Shown here: one piece after another, positions 24,557 through 34,972 of the stretch
Layout: every line of letters starts with the position of its first letter
Numbering within the stretch: position 1 is the stretch's first letter
DNA from: Cryobacterium arcticum
GTDB lineage: Bacteria; Actinomycetota; Actinomycetes; Actinomycetales; Microbacteriaceae
DNA: 64,000 bases
Direction of reading: 5' to 3'
Assembly: GCF_003185895.1 (NCBI RefSeq)
Contig: NZ_QHLY01000003.1
Location: 1-64,000 of the forward strand
Position numbers and translations under genes: made by a program
Notes under the pieces: model-generated
Told to the model about the DNA's origin: nothing
The model's database searches: none
The model's input: only the letters and a program-made list of their open reading frames with translations

Positions 24557-25606
24557 TCAGGACTCGAACGCGCTCGGCAGGTACTTGTCGACGTTCTCGC
24601 TCGTGACGACGGGGGCGTTCAGCACGACCCGGCTGGGCACCTCCACCTCGACGAGGTCGCTCATCGCCTTCTCCTGCACCAGCAGCCGGGCGAGCCGGAC
24701 GCCGTCTGCGGCCTGGGTGGACGGGTAGATGACCGTTGCCTTCAGCACGCTGTCGCCGGACTGGATCTCCCGCATGGCGTTCGCCGAGCCGGCGCCGCCG
24801 ACCATGATGAACTCGTCGCGCCCGGCGGCGTCGATGGCCGCGAGCACCCCGATTCCCTGGTCGTCGTCGTGGTTCCACAGGGCGTCGATCTGCGGTGCCG
24901 CCGACAGGAGCTGGGAGGCCGCAGCCTCGCCGCCCTGCACGGTGAAGTCGGCCGCGACCCGGTTCGAGACCGACAGACCGCAGTCATCCAGGGCGTCAGC
25001 GAAACCACGGCTGCGGTCCTGGGTCAGCGGCAGCGAGTCGATGCCGGCGATCTCGGCGACGACGGCGTCGGGGTTGTCACCGACCTCTTCACAGATGTAG
25101 GTTCCGGCGCTCACTCCCATGCCGTAGTTGTCGCCGAGAACGGTGGTGCGGGCCGCGAAGGTGCTGGAGAACTCGCGGTCGACGTTGATCACCGGGATGC
25201 CGGCCTCCATCGCCTGGATAGCCACCTCGGTCAGGGCCGCGCCGTCGGTGGGCAGCAGCACGATGGCGTCGACGCCGTCGTTGATGAAGCCCTCCACCTG
25301 GCTGATCTGCAGGTTGGCGTCGTTGGTGCCTTCGGCCACCCGCAGGTCGATGTCGGGGTACTTCTCGGCTTCGGCGATCGCTGCCGAGTTGATCGCGCCC
25401 AACCAGCCGTGGTCGGCGGCAGGGCCGGAGAAGCCGATGACAACGGTGTCCCCGGACTCGGCGTTGCCTTCAAGTGAAGCGGCGCTGGGCGCGTCGCTGG
25501 TTTCGGTGGTGGTGCCGGGGGTGCAGGCAGCCAACAGACCGACCATGGCGAGTGACGTGCCGGCGGCCAGGAGCATCTTGTGGCGCCTGGTGCGTAGTGC
25601 ATGCAT
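24557..25606 (-). CDS. sugar ABC transporter substrate-binding lipoprotein (RbsB type)
   Basis: A 349-residue type I periplasmic-binding-protein-like lipoprotein with lipobox LLAAC (Cys28). Two alternating lobes follow, with motifs such as VVIGFSGPAADHGWLGAIN, GVDAIVLLPTDGAALTEVA and PVINVDREF. It is the capture component of a ribose/inositol-class importer. Unusually, it is separated from its ATPase and permease, which are transcribed divergently from the other side of a 176-bp intergenic region; it leads the catabolic genes instead. Confidence 0.9.
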   Translation of the reverse strand: MHALRTRRHKMLLAAGTSLAMVGLLAACTPGTTTETSDAPSAASLEGNAESGDTVVIGFSGPAADHGWLGAINSAAIAEAEKYPDIDLRVAEGTNDANLQISQVEGFINDGVDAIVLLPTDGAALTEVAIQAMEAGIPVINVDREFSSTFAARTTVLGDNYGMGVSAGTYICEEVGDNPDAVVAEIAGIDSLPLTQDRSRGFADALDDCGLSVSNRVAADFTVQGGEAAASQLLSAAPQIDALWNHDDDQGIGVLAAIDAAGRDEFIMVGGAGSANAMREIQSGDSVLKATVIYPSTQAADGVRLARLLVQEKAMSDLVEVEVPSRVVLNAPVVTSENVDKYLPSAFES

Positions 25607-25736
25607 GTGGTCCTCCTAATTGGGAAATCGCAGGGTTCGCCAACGAAGAGGTGTGCACAATTCCGGGCGAGGGTGCATCCCGGTTGCCTGTCAACGCTGA
25701 CGGACCACACACTAGCAGAAGTATCGTCAAGATCGG

Positions 25737-25744
25737 CGACTTAT
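25737..25744 (-). promoter_or_regulatory. candidate ROK site in the divergent sugar-transporter promoter
   Basis: CGACTTAT is the reverse complement of the ATAAGTCG found twice at the ROK gene. Here it is part of CGACTTATTCTCGTGCGTCGA, so the TCGAC partner arm is also kept at a longer spacing. It lies between the divergent binding-protein and ATPase genes and could control both directions. Confidence 0.5.
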
Positions 25745-25782
25745 TCTCGTGCGTCGACGTATGTATGTGTTATGTTGCCTGC

Positions 25783-27303
25783 ATGATCGATGACGACCAT
25801 TCGGCTCCCCTGCTCAGGGTGCACGGAATCACCAAGAGTTTCGCCGGGGTGCAGGCACTCAAGGGAGTCGACCTGGAGGTGCGCGCGGCCGAGGTGCATT
25901 GTGTGCTCGGCCAGAACGGCGCCGGCAAGTCCACCCTGATCAAGGTGCTCTCTGGGGTACACCAACCCGATGGCGGGGTCATCGAGTGGCAGGGCGAACA
26001 GATCAGCATCGCGCATCCGGTGGCTGCTCTCGGCCTCGGCATCGCCACGATGTACCAGGAGCTCGACGTGGTCGACGGCCTGACCATCGCCGAGAACATC
26101 TTCCTCGGCCACGAACGCTCCGCCGGCGGGATGCTCAAGGTGGCGGAAGCCAACCGGGCCACCCGCGAACTGCTGTTGCGGCTCGGCCACGGCAATCTGT
26201 CGCCCAGCACCGAGGTGGGCCGGCTCTCCGCGGCGAACAAGCAGATCGTGAGCATGGCACGGGCGCTCTCGCACGACACCAAGCTGATCATCATGGACGA
26301 ACCCAGCGCCGTGCTCGATTCCGAGGAGGTGCGCAACCTGTTCCGGGTCATCCGCGAACTCACCTCGCAGGGGGTGGCCGTGGTCTACATCTCGCACCGG
26401 CTCGAGGAGATCCGGCAGATCGGCGACCGGATCACGGTGATCAAAGACGGCCGCAGCATGGCCGTCGGCCTGAGTGCCAGGGAGACGCCGACACCCGACC
26501 TCATCACCCTGATGACCGGTCGGGCGGTCGCGAACGTCTTTCCCGCCCGGGTACCGGTGCCCGCGGATGCGCCGGTGCTGATCGACGTGAGCGACCTCAC
26601 CCTGCGCGGCCAGTTCACCAACGTGAGCCTGAGCGTGCGCGCCGGTGAGATCGTCGGCCTGGCCGGACTGGTGGGGTCTGGCCGCTCCGAGATTCTCGAG
26701 ACCATCTACGGCGCCCGCAAGGCGTCCGGCGGGCAGGTGAGCGTCGGTGGCACCCGGCTGAAGCCCGGCTCCGTGCGATCGGCCGTGCACGCCGGTATTG
26801 GGCTGGCGCCGGAGGAACGCAAGAGCCAGGGGCTCATCCTCGACGAGCCGGTCTACCGCAACGTCACCCTGTCCACCTTCGCCCGGTTCGCCCGCGGCGG
26901 GTTCCTCGACGAGCGCCGCGAACGGCAGGTCTCGCTGGAGCAGATGCAGGCCCTGGAATTACGGCCGGCCGTGCCGGAGCGGACAACCCGCACCCTGTCC
27001 GGCGGCAACCAGCAGAAGGTACTCCTGGCCCGCTGGCTCGTGCACGGCACCAAGGTACTGCTGCTGGACGAACCGACCCGGGGTGTCGACGTGGGCGCAC
27101 GGGCTGAGATCTACGCCCTCATCCGCCAACTCGCTGCCGCCGGCACCGCCATCATCCTGGTCTCCAGCGAGATCGAGGAAGTCATCGGCCTGGCCGACCG
27201 GGTGCTGGTCATCGGCGACGGCGAAGTCCTCAGCACCACCTACGCGCACGACATCGACGAGCGCGGCGTGCTCGACCTGGTCATGAAAGGAGCTGCAGCG
27301 TGA
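25783..27303 (+). CDS. sugar ABC transporter ATP-binding protein (RbsA/MglA type)
   Basis: A 506-residue tandem-domain ATPase. The first ABC domain (about 8-245) has Walker A GQNGAGKSTL, signature-like RLSAANKQIVSMARAL and Walker B LIIMDEPSAVLD. The second (about 255-500) has a degenerate Walker A (GLVGSGRSEI), LSGGNQQKVLLARWL and LLLDEPTRGVDVGA. The degenerate second P-loop is normal for RbsA-type proteins. The ATG at 25783 is preferred; an in-frame extension to 25474 would overlap the divergent binding-protein gene. The permease overlaps its stop. Confidence 0.93.
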   Translation: MIDDDHSAPLLRVHGITKSFAGVQALKGVDLEVRAAEVHCVLGQNGAGKSTLIKVLSGVHQPDGGVIEWQGEQISIAHPVAALGLGIATMYQELDVVDGLTIAENIFLGHERSAGGMLKVAEANRATRELLLRLGHGNLSPSTEVGRLSAANKQIVSMARALSHDTKLIIMDEPSAVLDSEEVRNLFRVIRELTSQGVAVVYISHRLEEIRQIGDRITVIKDGRSMAVGLSARETPTPDLITLMTGRAVANVFPARVPVPADAPVLIDVSDLTLRGQFTNVSLSVRAGEIVGLAGLVGSGRSEILETIYGARKASGGQVSVGGTRLKPGSVRSAVHAGIGLAPEERKSQGLILDEPVYRNVTLSTFARFARGGFLDERRERQVSLEQMQALELRPAVPERTTRTLSGGNQQKVLLARWLVHGTKVLLLDEPTRGVDVGARAEIYALIRQLAAAGTAIILVSSEIEEVIGLADRVLVIGDGEVLSTTYAHDIDERGVLDLVMKGAAA

Positions 27304-28346
27304 GCGAACAGCAGACAGTGCCGGCCGGACCGGCCAGCACCAACCCCCCGGCCGCAGCGGAGGAACGCCCCGGCGTGGTCCGCAGAATCCTCAGCGGATC
27401 GGCCGGCCGCAACCTCGGCCTGGTGATCGCGCTGGTGCTGCTGGTGATCGTGGGCACGATCACCGCCGGCGACCGTTTCGCCAGCTACGACAACTTCCTC
27501 ACCATCCTCCGCCTCGCCTCGATCATCGGCGTGATCAGTATCGGCCTCACCTTCGTGATCACCGCCGGCGGTATCGACCTCTCGGTCGGGTCGGTGATGG
27601 GGTTGGCGACAGTGGTCGCCAGCCTCGCCGCCGTGCAGGCCGCCGCGACCCAGAGCTCCTGGCTGCTGATGGTGTTGATCCCGATCGGGGTGGGCGTCGC
27701 GGCCGGGTTGATCAACGGGATCGTGATCGCGTACGGCAACGTCGTGGCCTTCATGGCCACCCTGGCCATGCTCGTGGCCGCGCGCGGGCTGGCCGAGCTC
27801 ATCTCCGGCCGCCGCACCCAGATCGTGATCGAGACCGGGTTCCTGCAGTTCACCCGCTCGAGCATCATCGGGGTTCCCCTGCTGATCTGGATCTTCCTGG
27901 TCGTGGCGATCGTGGCCTGGTTCCTGCTCAACCGCACCACCTTCGGCCGGCGCACCGTCGCCATCGGCGGCAACCGGGAAGCCTCCCGGCTGGCCGGCAT
28001 CCGGGTGAAACGCCACCTGGTCTACGTCTACGTGCTCAGCGGGTTGACCGCCGGCATCGCGGGCATCATGATGCTCGGCCGCACCACCGCGGGAACCTCT
28101 ACCCACGGCACCCTCTACGAGCTCGACGCCATCGCCGCCGTCGTGGTGGGCGGCACCCTGCTGATCGGCGGGCGCGGCACCATCGTGGGCACCGTGCTGG
28201 GCGTGCTGATCTTCAGCACTCTCACCAACGTGTTCACCCAGAACAATCTGGACACCTCGGTGCAGGCCATCACCAAGGGCCTGATCATCGTGATCGCGGT
28301 GCTGCTGCAGCAGCGCTTCGCCACCCGCGGTTCCTCGGGGAACTGA
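27300..28346 (+). CDS. sugar ABC transporter permease (RbsC type)
   Basis: A 348-residue permease with a GTG start that overlaps the ATPase stop by 4 bp. It has an unusually long hydrophilic N-terminus (about 40 residues) before about nine helices. The RbsC-type segment FVITAGGIDLSVGSVMGLA and the later FGRRTVAIGGNREASRLAGI are clear. It forms the membrane channel of the importer with the upstream ATPase and the divergent binding protein. Confidence 0.93.
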   Translation: MSEQQTVPAGPASTNPPAAAEERPGVVRRILSGSAGRNLGLVIALVLLVIVGTITAGDRFASYDNFLTILRLASIIGVISIGLTFVITAGGIDLSVGSVMGLATVVASLAAVQAAATQSSWLLMVLIPIGVGVAAGLINGIVIAYGNVVAFMATLAMLVAARGLAELISGRRTQIVIETGFLQFTRSSIIGVPLLIWIFLVVAIVAWFLLNRTTFGRRTVAIGGNREASRLAGIRVKRHLVYVYVLSGLTAGIAGIMMLGRTTAGTSTHGTLYELDAIAAVVVGGTLLIGGRGTIVGTVLGVLIFSTLTNVFTQNNLDTSVQAITKGLIIVIAVLLQQRFATRGSSGN

Positions 28347-28431
28347 CCGGTGCGGCGGGCCGGCGAGCGGAGTCCGTCGACAGGCGCCACCGTTTCGGGC
28401 GACTGTCGGCATCGTGCCGCAGAATAAGCAC

Positions 28432-29481
28432 ATGCCACTTTCTCCGGTTCTGCCTCCCAGCATGCGCGCCCTCGTGATCGACCGCACCGGCGGCCCGGAG
28501 GAACTGCACCTCACCGACCTGCCGCTGCCCGTCGCCGTCAGCGACGAACTGCTGGTGCGGGTCGTCGCCGCCGGCATCAACCCCATCGACGCCAAGACCA
28601 GGGCCGGCTCCGGCGCCGCCGCCGCGATCGGCGGCTACCCGGTGGTGCTCGGCAACGACTTCAGCGGCATCGTGGTGCGCGCCCCCTACGACACCTTCCC
28701 GCTGCAGCCCGGCGACGCCGTCTACGGCATGGCCCGGACGCCGCGCATCGCGGGCACGTACGCCGAGTACGTCACGGTGTCGAGCCTGTCGGTGGCCAAG
28801 AAGCCCGCCGCGGTGAGCCACACCGAAGCCGCCGGCATCCCGCTGGCCGCGATGACAGCGTGGGGCATGGTGACGCTGGCGCAGGCCGCGCCCGGGCAGC
28901 GGATGCTCGTGCACGCCGGCAGCGGCGGCGTCGGCCACTTCGCGGTGCAGTTCGCCCGGCACTTCGGCGCGCACGTGATCGCCACCGGGTCCACCGCATC
29001 CGTCGAGTTCCTGCACCGGCTCGGCGCACACGAGGTGATCGACTACAGCACCACCCGGTTCGACGCAGAACTGCGAGACATCGACAGCGTCATCGACCTG
29101 ATCGGCAATGTGCACGATCAGACCGGCACCCGGTCGCTCACCGTGCTGCGTCCCGGCGGCCTGCTCGTGAACGCCCCCACCGGCAGCTGGCCCAGCATGC
29201 AGCAGGAGGCCGCCGCCGCCGGTGTGCGCGCCACCGGCTACAAGGTGCCCGCCGACGCGCGGGTGCTCGACGCGATTACCGCCCTGATCGACAACGGCAC
29301 TGTGCGGGTGAACATCGACCAGGTCTTCGACCTCGCCGACGGCGCCGCCGCGCACCGAGCCCTCGAGGGCGGCCACACCAGGGGCAAGATCGTGCTGCGC
29401 GTCTCCGACGCCGAGCAGGATGCCGCCGGCACGAGCGACCCGGAGGCCGCCGCCGCCGGCCAGGCCGAGAGCGCCGCGTGA
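28432..29481 (+). CDS. quinone oxidoreductase / zinc-independent alcohol dehydrogenase (MDR family)
   Basis: A 349-residue NADP-dependent MDR reductase. The GroES-like domain (about 10-125, with GINPIDAKTRAGSG and GNDFSGIV) is followed by a Rossmann domain with the nucleotide motif HAGSGGVGHFAVQFAR. Zinc-ligand cysteines are absent, as in quinone and enone reductases. The last 20 residues are Ala/Gly/Glu-rich. ATG 28432 is taken; ATG 28462 (MRALVIDRTG) is a possible alternative. The photolyase GTG overlaps its stop, so the two are coupled. Confidence 0.88.
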   Translation: MPLSPVLPPSMRALVIDRTGGPEELHLTDLPLPVAVSDELLVRVVAAGINPIDAKTRAGSGAAAAIGGYPVVLGNDFSGIVVRAPYDTFPLQPGDAVYGMARTPRIAGTYAEYVTVSSLSVAKKPAAVSHTEAAGIPLAAMTAWGMVTLAQAAPGQRMLVHAGSGGVGHFAVQFARHFGAHVIATGSTASVEFLHRLGAHEVIDYSTTRFDAELRDIDSVIDLIGNVHDQTGTRSLTVLRPGGLLVNAPTGSWPSMQQEAAAAGVRATGYKVPADARVLDAITALIDNGTVRVNIDQVFDLADGAAAHRALEGGHTRGKIVLRVSDAEQDAAGTSDPEAAAAGQAESAA

Positions 29482-30914
29482 GCACCAGCCCCGATCCATC
29501 CACCCCGGCCGCCCCGGCCCGCCCGGACGGCCCGTCGCTGGTCTGGCTGCGCGACGACCTGCGGCTGGGCGACAATCCGGCACTCACCGCCGCGGTCGAA
29601 CGCGGCCGCCCGGTGCTCCTGGTCTACCTGCTCGACGAGGTCTCCCCCGGCATCCGTCCACTCGGTGGCGCCGCCCGCTGGTGGCTGCACCAGAGCCTGG
29701 CCTCGCTCGCGACCGACACCGCCGGCCTCGGCGGCCGGCTACTGCTGCGGCGCGGCGCGGCCGGCGACGTGATCCCCGGCCTGGTCGACGAACTCGGCGC
29801 CGACGCAGTGTTCTGGAACCGGCGCTACGGCGTCGCCGAGCGCGAAGTCGACACCGCGGTGAAGACCCGGCTCACCGATGCCGGCATCGTCGCGCACAGC
29901 TTCGCGGGATCGCTCCTGTTCGAACCGTGGACAATCAAGACCGGCGGCGGCACCCCATACACCGTGTTCACCCCGTTCTGGCGGGCCTGCACCAGCGGTC
30001 CGCCGCCTCGGGCACCGTACTCGGCCCCGGACGCCCTCGACGGTGCCGGCGACGACCTGCCGAGCGACGAGTTGGAGTCCTGGCAGCTGGAGCCCCGGCA
30101 TCCGGATTGGGCCGACGGCCTGCGGGCGGCCTGGACCGTCGGCGAGGCGGCCGCGCAGCAGAGCCTTGCCGCCTTCCTCGACGAGTCGCTGCCGGTCTAC
30201 GGCACCGAGCGCGACCAACCCGCCCAGCAGGTCACCTCCCGGTTGTCTCCGCACCTGCGCTGGGGCGAGATCAGCCCGCACCAGGTGTGGCACGCCACCG
30301 ACGTCGCCCGCCGAGGTCTCACCGGCGCGGCGGCCACCAGCGCCACCCGGTTCCTCACCGAGGTGGGCTGGCGGGAGTTCGCCTATCACGTGCTCTTCCA
30401 CGCACCGGATCTGGCCACGGCGAACCTGCGCCGCGATTTCGACGCCTTCCCCTGGCCGCCGCTGGACACCCGGGCGCTCCAGGCCTGGCAGCAGGGCCGC
30501 ACCGGCTTCCGGCTGGTGGACGCCGGCATGCGAGAACTGTGGCGCACCGGCAGCATGCACAACCGGGTGCGCATGGTCACGGCGTCGTTCCTGATCAAGA
30601 ACCTGCTCATCGACTGGCGCCAGGGCGAGCAATGGTTCTGGGACACCCTCGTCGACGCCGACCCGGCCAGCAACCCGTTCGGCTGGCAGTGGGTGGCCGG
30701 TTCCGGCGCGGATGCCGCACCGTATTTCCGGGTGTTCAACCCCGATCTGCAGGCGGCCAAGTTCGACCCGCACGACGAGTACGTGCGGCAGAACGTGCCG
30801 GAGTGGGGCACCGCGGATTACCCGGCGCCGCTCGTCGACCTCGGCGAAACCCGCCGTGCCGCCCTGGCCGCCTTCGACCAGGTCAAGGCCGCCCGCCCAC
30901 CCCGCGAACCGTGA
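29478..30914 (+). CDS. phrB: deoxyribodipyrimidine photolyase
   Basis: A 478-residue light-dependent DNA repair enzyme with a GTG start overlapping the upstream stop. The N-terminal antenna-binding alpha/beta domain (about 15-140, SLVWLRDDLRLGDNPAL) is followed by the helical FAD domain. Class I signatures are visible: FRLVDAGMRELWRTGSMHNR and ASNPFGWQWVAGSGADAAPY. It would split cyclobutane dimers using FADH-. The stop codon lies inside palindromic element copy B. Confidence 0.93.
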   Translation: MSTSPDPSTPAAPARPDGPSLVWLRDDLRLGDNPALTAAVERGRPVLLVYLLDEVSPGIRPLGGAARWWLHQSLASLATDTAGLGGRLLLRRGAAGDVIPGLVDELGADAVFWNRRYGVAEREVDTAVKTRLTDAGIVAHSFAGSLLFEPWTIKTGGGTPYTVFTPFWRACTSGPPPRAPYSAPDALDGAGDDLPSDELESWQLEPRHPDWADGLRAAWTVGEAAAQQSLAAFLDESLPVYGTERDQPAQQVTSRLSPHLRWGEISPHQVWHATDVARRGLTGAAATSATRFLTEVGWREFAYHVLFHAPDLATANLRRDFDAFPWPPLDTRALQAWQQGRTGFRLVDAGMRELWRTGSMHNRVRMVTASFLIKNLLIDWRQGEQWFWDTLVDADPASNPFGWQWVAGSGADAAPYFRVFNPDLQAAKFDPHDEYVRQNVPEWGTADYPAPLVDLGETRRAALAAFDQVKAARPPREP

Positions 30915-30965
30915 CCTAAGCCCCCAAAACTCGAGATTTCTGGGGCTTTTCTCTCAGCTCGCGGG
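30903..30965. repeat. dispersed palindromic element, copy B
   Basis: The element begins CGCGAACCGTGACCTAAGCC and ends GGGGCTTTTCTCTCAGCTCG. It overlaps the last four codons of the photolyase gene and stops one base before the stop codon of the convergent GNAT gene, so it fills the whole gap. The inner part (AAGCCCC...GGGGCTTTT) forms a hairpin followed by T residues and could terminate transcription rightward. Confidence 0.75.
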
Positions 30966-31526
30966 CTAGAGGGGGCGCTCGAGCACGTAGTCGTCTTCGA
31001 GGCGGTCGCCCACCTGGAAGTGCTTCACCCCGACCCGGGTGAAGCCCGCCTTGCCGTAGAACCGCAGGGCGCGTTCGTTCTCTTCGTTGACGCCGAGCCA
31101 GGAGCCGGCCGCGCCCCGCGACCTGGCGGCGTGGAGCGTGGCGGCCATGAGCGCCGCGGCGGTGCCGGTGCCGTGCGCTTCGGCGCGCACGTAGCACTTG
31201 CTCAGTTCCGCGGTGGGGCGGATGCGGATCGCGGCGGCGGCATCCGCGTCGTGGGGTTCGCCGAACACCAGCATGGTGTAGCCGGTGAGCGTGCCGGCGT
31301 CGCCTTCGGCCACGAGCAGGAGCTTGTTCGGGTCGGCGAGGAAGGCCTCGAAGTTCGCCTCGGCCAGCACGTCGCGCAAGAACGCGGCGATCGCGTCAGC
31401 GGTGGTGTGCGGCGGGCAGGCCAACGCGAAGGTCGCGGCGGCCAGCTCGGCCAGGGCCGCGGCCTCATCGGTCCGGGCGGGGCGTACCCGCACCGTGGCG
31501 GGCTGGGCGGAGAGCGTTTCGGTCAC
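30966..31526 (-). CDS. GNAT-family N-acetyltransferase
   Basis: A 186-residue GNAT-fold protein. The acetyl-CoA loop is recognisable as CYVRAEAHGTGTAAALMAATL (about 131-151), followed by GAAGSWLGVNEENERALRFYGKAGF, the typical beta5-alpha4 region. The substrate is unknown; RimI-like protein acylation or small-molecule acetylation are both possible. It is convergent with the photolyase gene. Confidence 0.85.
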   Translation of the reverse strand: MTETLSAQPATVRVRPARTDEAAALAELAAATFALACPPHTTADAIAAFLRDVLAEANFEAFLADPNKLLLVAEGDAGTLTGYTMLVFGEPHDADAAAAIRIRPTAELSKCYVRAEAHGTGTAAALMAATLHAARSRGAAGSWLGVNEENERALRFYGKAGFTRVGVKHFQVGDRLEDDYVLERPL

Positions 31527-31559
31527 GTTCCAGCTTCACATTTCGGCGGCGGGCACGCA

Positions 31560-31590
31560 ATCGGCCCCGTCGGGAATCGACGGGGCCGAT
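31560..31590 (-). terminator. hairpin terminator downstream of aceB
   Basis: ATCGGCCCCGTCG pairs perfectly with CGACGGGGCCGAT (13 bp) around GGAAT. It lies 15 bp past the aceB stop and 33 bp before the GNAT start, so it insulates the two same-strand genes. No U-tract follows. Confidence 0.7.
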
Positions 31591-31605
31591 CTGGGGTGCA
31601 GGCGG

Positions 31606-33378
<1,773 letters not shown>

Positions 33379-33425
33379 GATCGGTTTCTCCTTGTCAGCA
33401 AATGCGAATGTCGGGGCGAGGCCGG

Positions 33426-34784
33426 CTAGAACTGCTCGGCTTCGGTGGATCCGGCCAGGGCGAGGGTGGCGCTGGTCGGGTTGAGCGCGGTGGCGATCCG
33501 GTCGAAGTAGCCGGTGCCCACCTCCCGCTGGTGGCGGGTGGCGGTGTATCCGTCGGCCTCTGAGGCGAATTCGGCCTCCTGCAGGTCGACGTAGGCGCTC
33601 ATCTGACGCTCGGAGTAGTCCTTGGCCAGCGTGAACATGGAGTGGTTGAGCGCGTGGAAGCCGGCCAGGGTGATGAACTGGAAGGCGTAACCGCAGGCCG
33701 CGAGTTCCCGTTGGAACGCCGCGATCTGCTCGTCGTTGAGGTGGGATTTCCAGTTGAACGACGGTGAGCAGTTGTAGGCGAGTTTCTTGCCGGGGAACTG
33801 GGCGTGGATCTCCCGGGCGAAGCGCTGGGCGAGGTCGAGGTCTGGCTCGCTGCTCTCCACCCAGAGCAGGTCGGCGTACGGCGCGTAGGCCAGGCCGCGC
33901 ATGATCACCACGTCGGGTCCGTTCTGGGTGTCGTAGAACCCTTCGGCGGTGCGCCCGCCGGTGAGGAACTCGCCGTCGCGTTCGTCGATGTCGCTGGTGA
34001 TGAGGGTCGCGGCGAGCGAGTCGGTGCGGGCGATGATGATCGTGGACACGCCGGCGACATCCGCCGCCAGCCGGGCCGCGTTCAGGGTGCGGATGTGCTG
34101 CCCGGTGGGCACGAGCACCTTGCCGCCCATGTGGCCGCACTTCTTCTCGCTGGCGAGCTGGTCTTCCCAGTGCACGCCGGCCGCGCCGGCCTCGATCATC
34201 GAGGCCATCAGCTCATAGGCGTTCAGCGGGCCGCCGAAACCGGCCTCGGCGTCGGCGACGATCGGCGCGAGCCAGTCGATGCCCGGCTCTGCGCCGGATG
34301 CGGCCGCCTCCGCGCCCTCGATCTGACCGGCCCGCAGCAGCGCGTTGTTGATGCGCCGCACGACGGCCGGCACCGAGTTCGCCGGGTAGAGCGACTGGTC
34401 GGGGTAGGTCTGGCCCGACAGGTTCGCGTCGGCGGCGACCTGCCACCCGGAGAGGTAGATGGCCTTGAGCCCGGCGCGCACCTGCTGCACGGCCTGGTTG
34501 CCGGTGAGGGCACCGAGCGCGGCGACCCATTCCGGGTTCTCCGGGGTGCCGTTCTCGTGGATGAGTTGCCAGAGCTTCTCGGCGCCGCGACGGGCCAGGG
34601 TGCGTTCCTCCCGCACGGCACCGCGCAGGGCGATCACGTCGTCGGCGGTGTAGTCGCGGCGCACACCCTCCCAGCGAGGGTCGGCGGCCCACTCCAGGGC
34701 GAGCTCGGCCGCCGTCTGGGTCTGGTCGCCGGGGCGGGCGGCGGATCGGCCGGATGCGGGGCCGGATGTGGTGGGGTTCGTCAT
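33426..34784 (-). CDS. aceA: isocitrate lyase
   Basis: A 452-residue enzyme cleaving isocitrate to succinate and glyoxylate, the first glyoxylate-shunt step needed for growth on acetate or fatty acids. The catalytic hexapeptide region EKKCGH is intact with Cys216. Metal-binding [10 protein letters not shown] and the C-terminal active-site residues in [10 protein letters not shown] are present. The start at 34784 has GAGGAG; an extension to 34949 would cover the regulator's promoter. It is first in the aceA-aceB operon and divergent from the RamB-like regulator. Confidence 0.97.
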   Translation of the reverse strand: MTNPTTSGPASGRSAARPGDQTQTAAELALEWAADPRWEGVRRDYTADDVIALRGAVREERTLARRGAEKLWQLIHENGTPENPEWVAALGALTGNQAVQQVRAGLKAIYLSGWQVAADANLSGQTYPDQSLYPANSVPAVVRRINNALLRAGQIEGAEAAASGAEPGIDWLAPIVADAEAGFGGPLNAYELMASMIEAGAAGVHWEDQLASEKKCGHMGGKVLVPTGQHIRTLNAARLAADVAGVSTIIIARTDSLAATLITSDIDERDGEFLTGGRTAEGFYDTQNGPDVVIMRGLAYAPYADLLWVESSEPDLDLAQRFAREIHAQFPGKKLAYNCSPSFNWKSHLNDEQIAAFQRELAACGYAFQFITLAGFHALNHSMFTLAKDYSERQMSAYVDLQEAEFASEADGYTATRHQREVGTGYFDRIATALNPTSATLALAGSTEAEQF

Positions 34785-34913
34785 GGTGTTCTCCTCGGTC
34801 TGCGGCATTGCGGATCTGGATCGGTGGCGGCGGTTGTGGGGGCGAACTGCCTTCCCCGTTGCTGCCTGCACCCACTCTGCGACCCGGTTCGGCGTCGACC
34901 CCGGCCCCGTTCC

Positions 34914-34934
34914 GAAGAAGAAATCGAGTTCTTC
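34914..34934. promoter_or_regulatory. inverted repeat GAAGAA-N9-TTCTTC in the aceA/ramB-like intergenic region
   Basis: Perfect six-base arms, with CC/CGG outside nearly extending them, lie between the divergent aceA and regulator genes, 39 bp before the regulator start and 130 bp before aceA. It does not match the corynebacterial RamB box as I know it. It is the most obvious palindrome there and is a candidate operator for this regulator or a CRP/GlxR-like protein. Confidence 0.45.
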
Positions 34935-34972
34935 CGGTTGTGTCAACAATGGCCGCGTGCAAGCATCAGGGC

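Noticed and set aside
27300..28346. A classical ribose (rbs) operon
   Set aside because: No ribokinase or RbsD is present, and a Gfo/Idh dehydrogenase plus TIM-barrel isomerase accompany the binding protein instead.
27240..28595. A 451-codon minus-strand frame opposite the RbsC-type permease
   Set aside because: The sequence is His/Gly/Asp-rich antisense shadow with no ribosome site or domain.
29420..30919. A 499-codon plus-strand frame over the photolyase gene
   Set aside because: Its translation is Arg/Pro/Gly-rich low-complexity sequence in the wrong frame of an intact photolyase with all family signatures.
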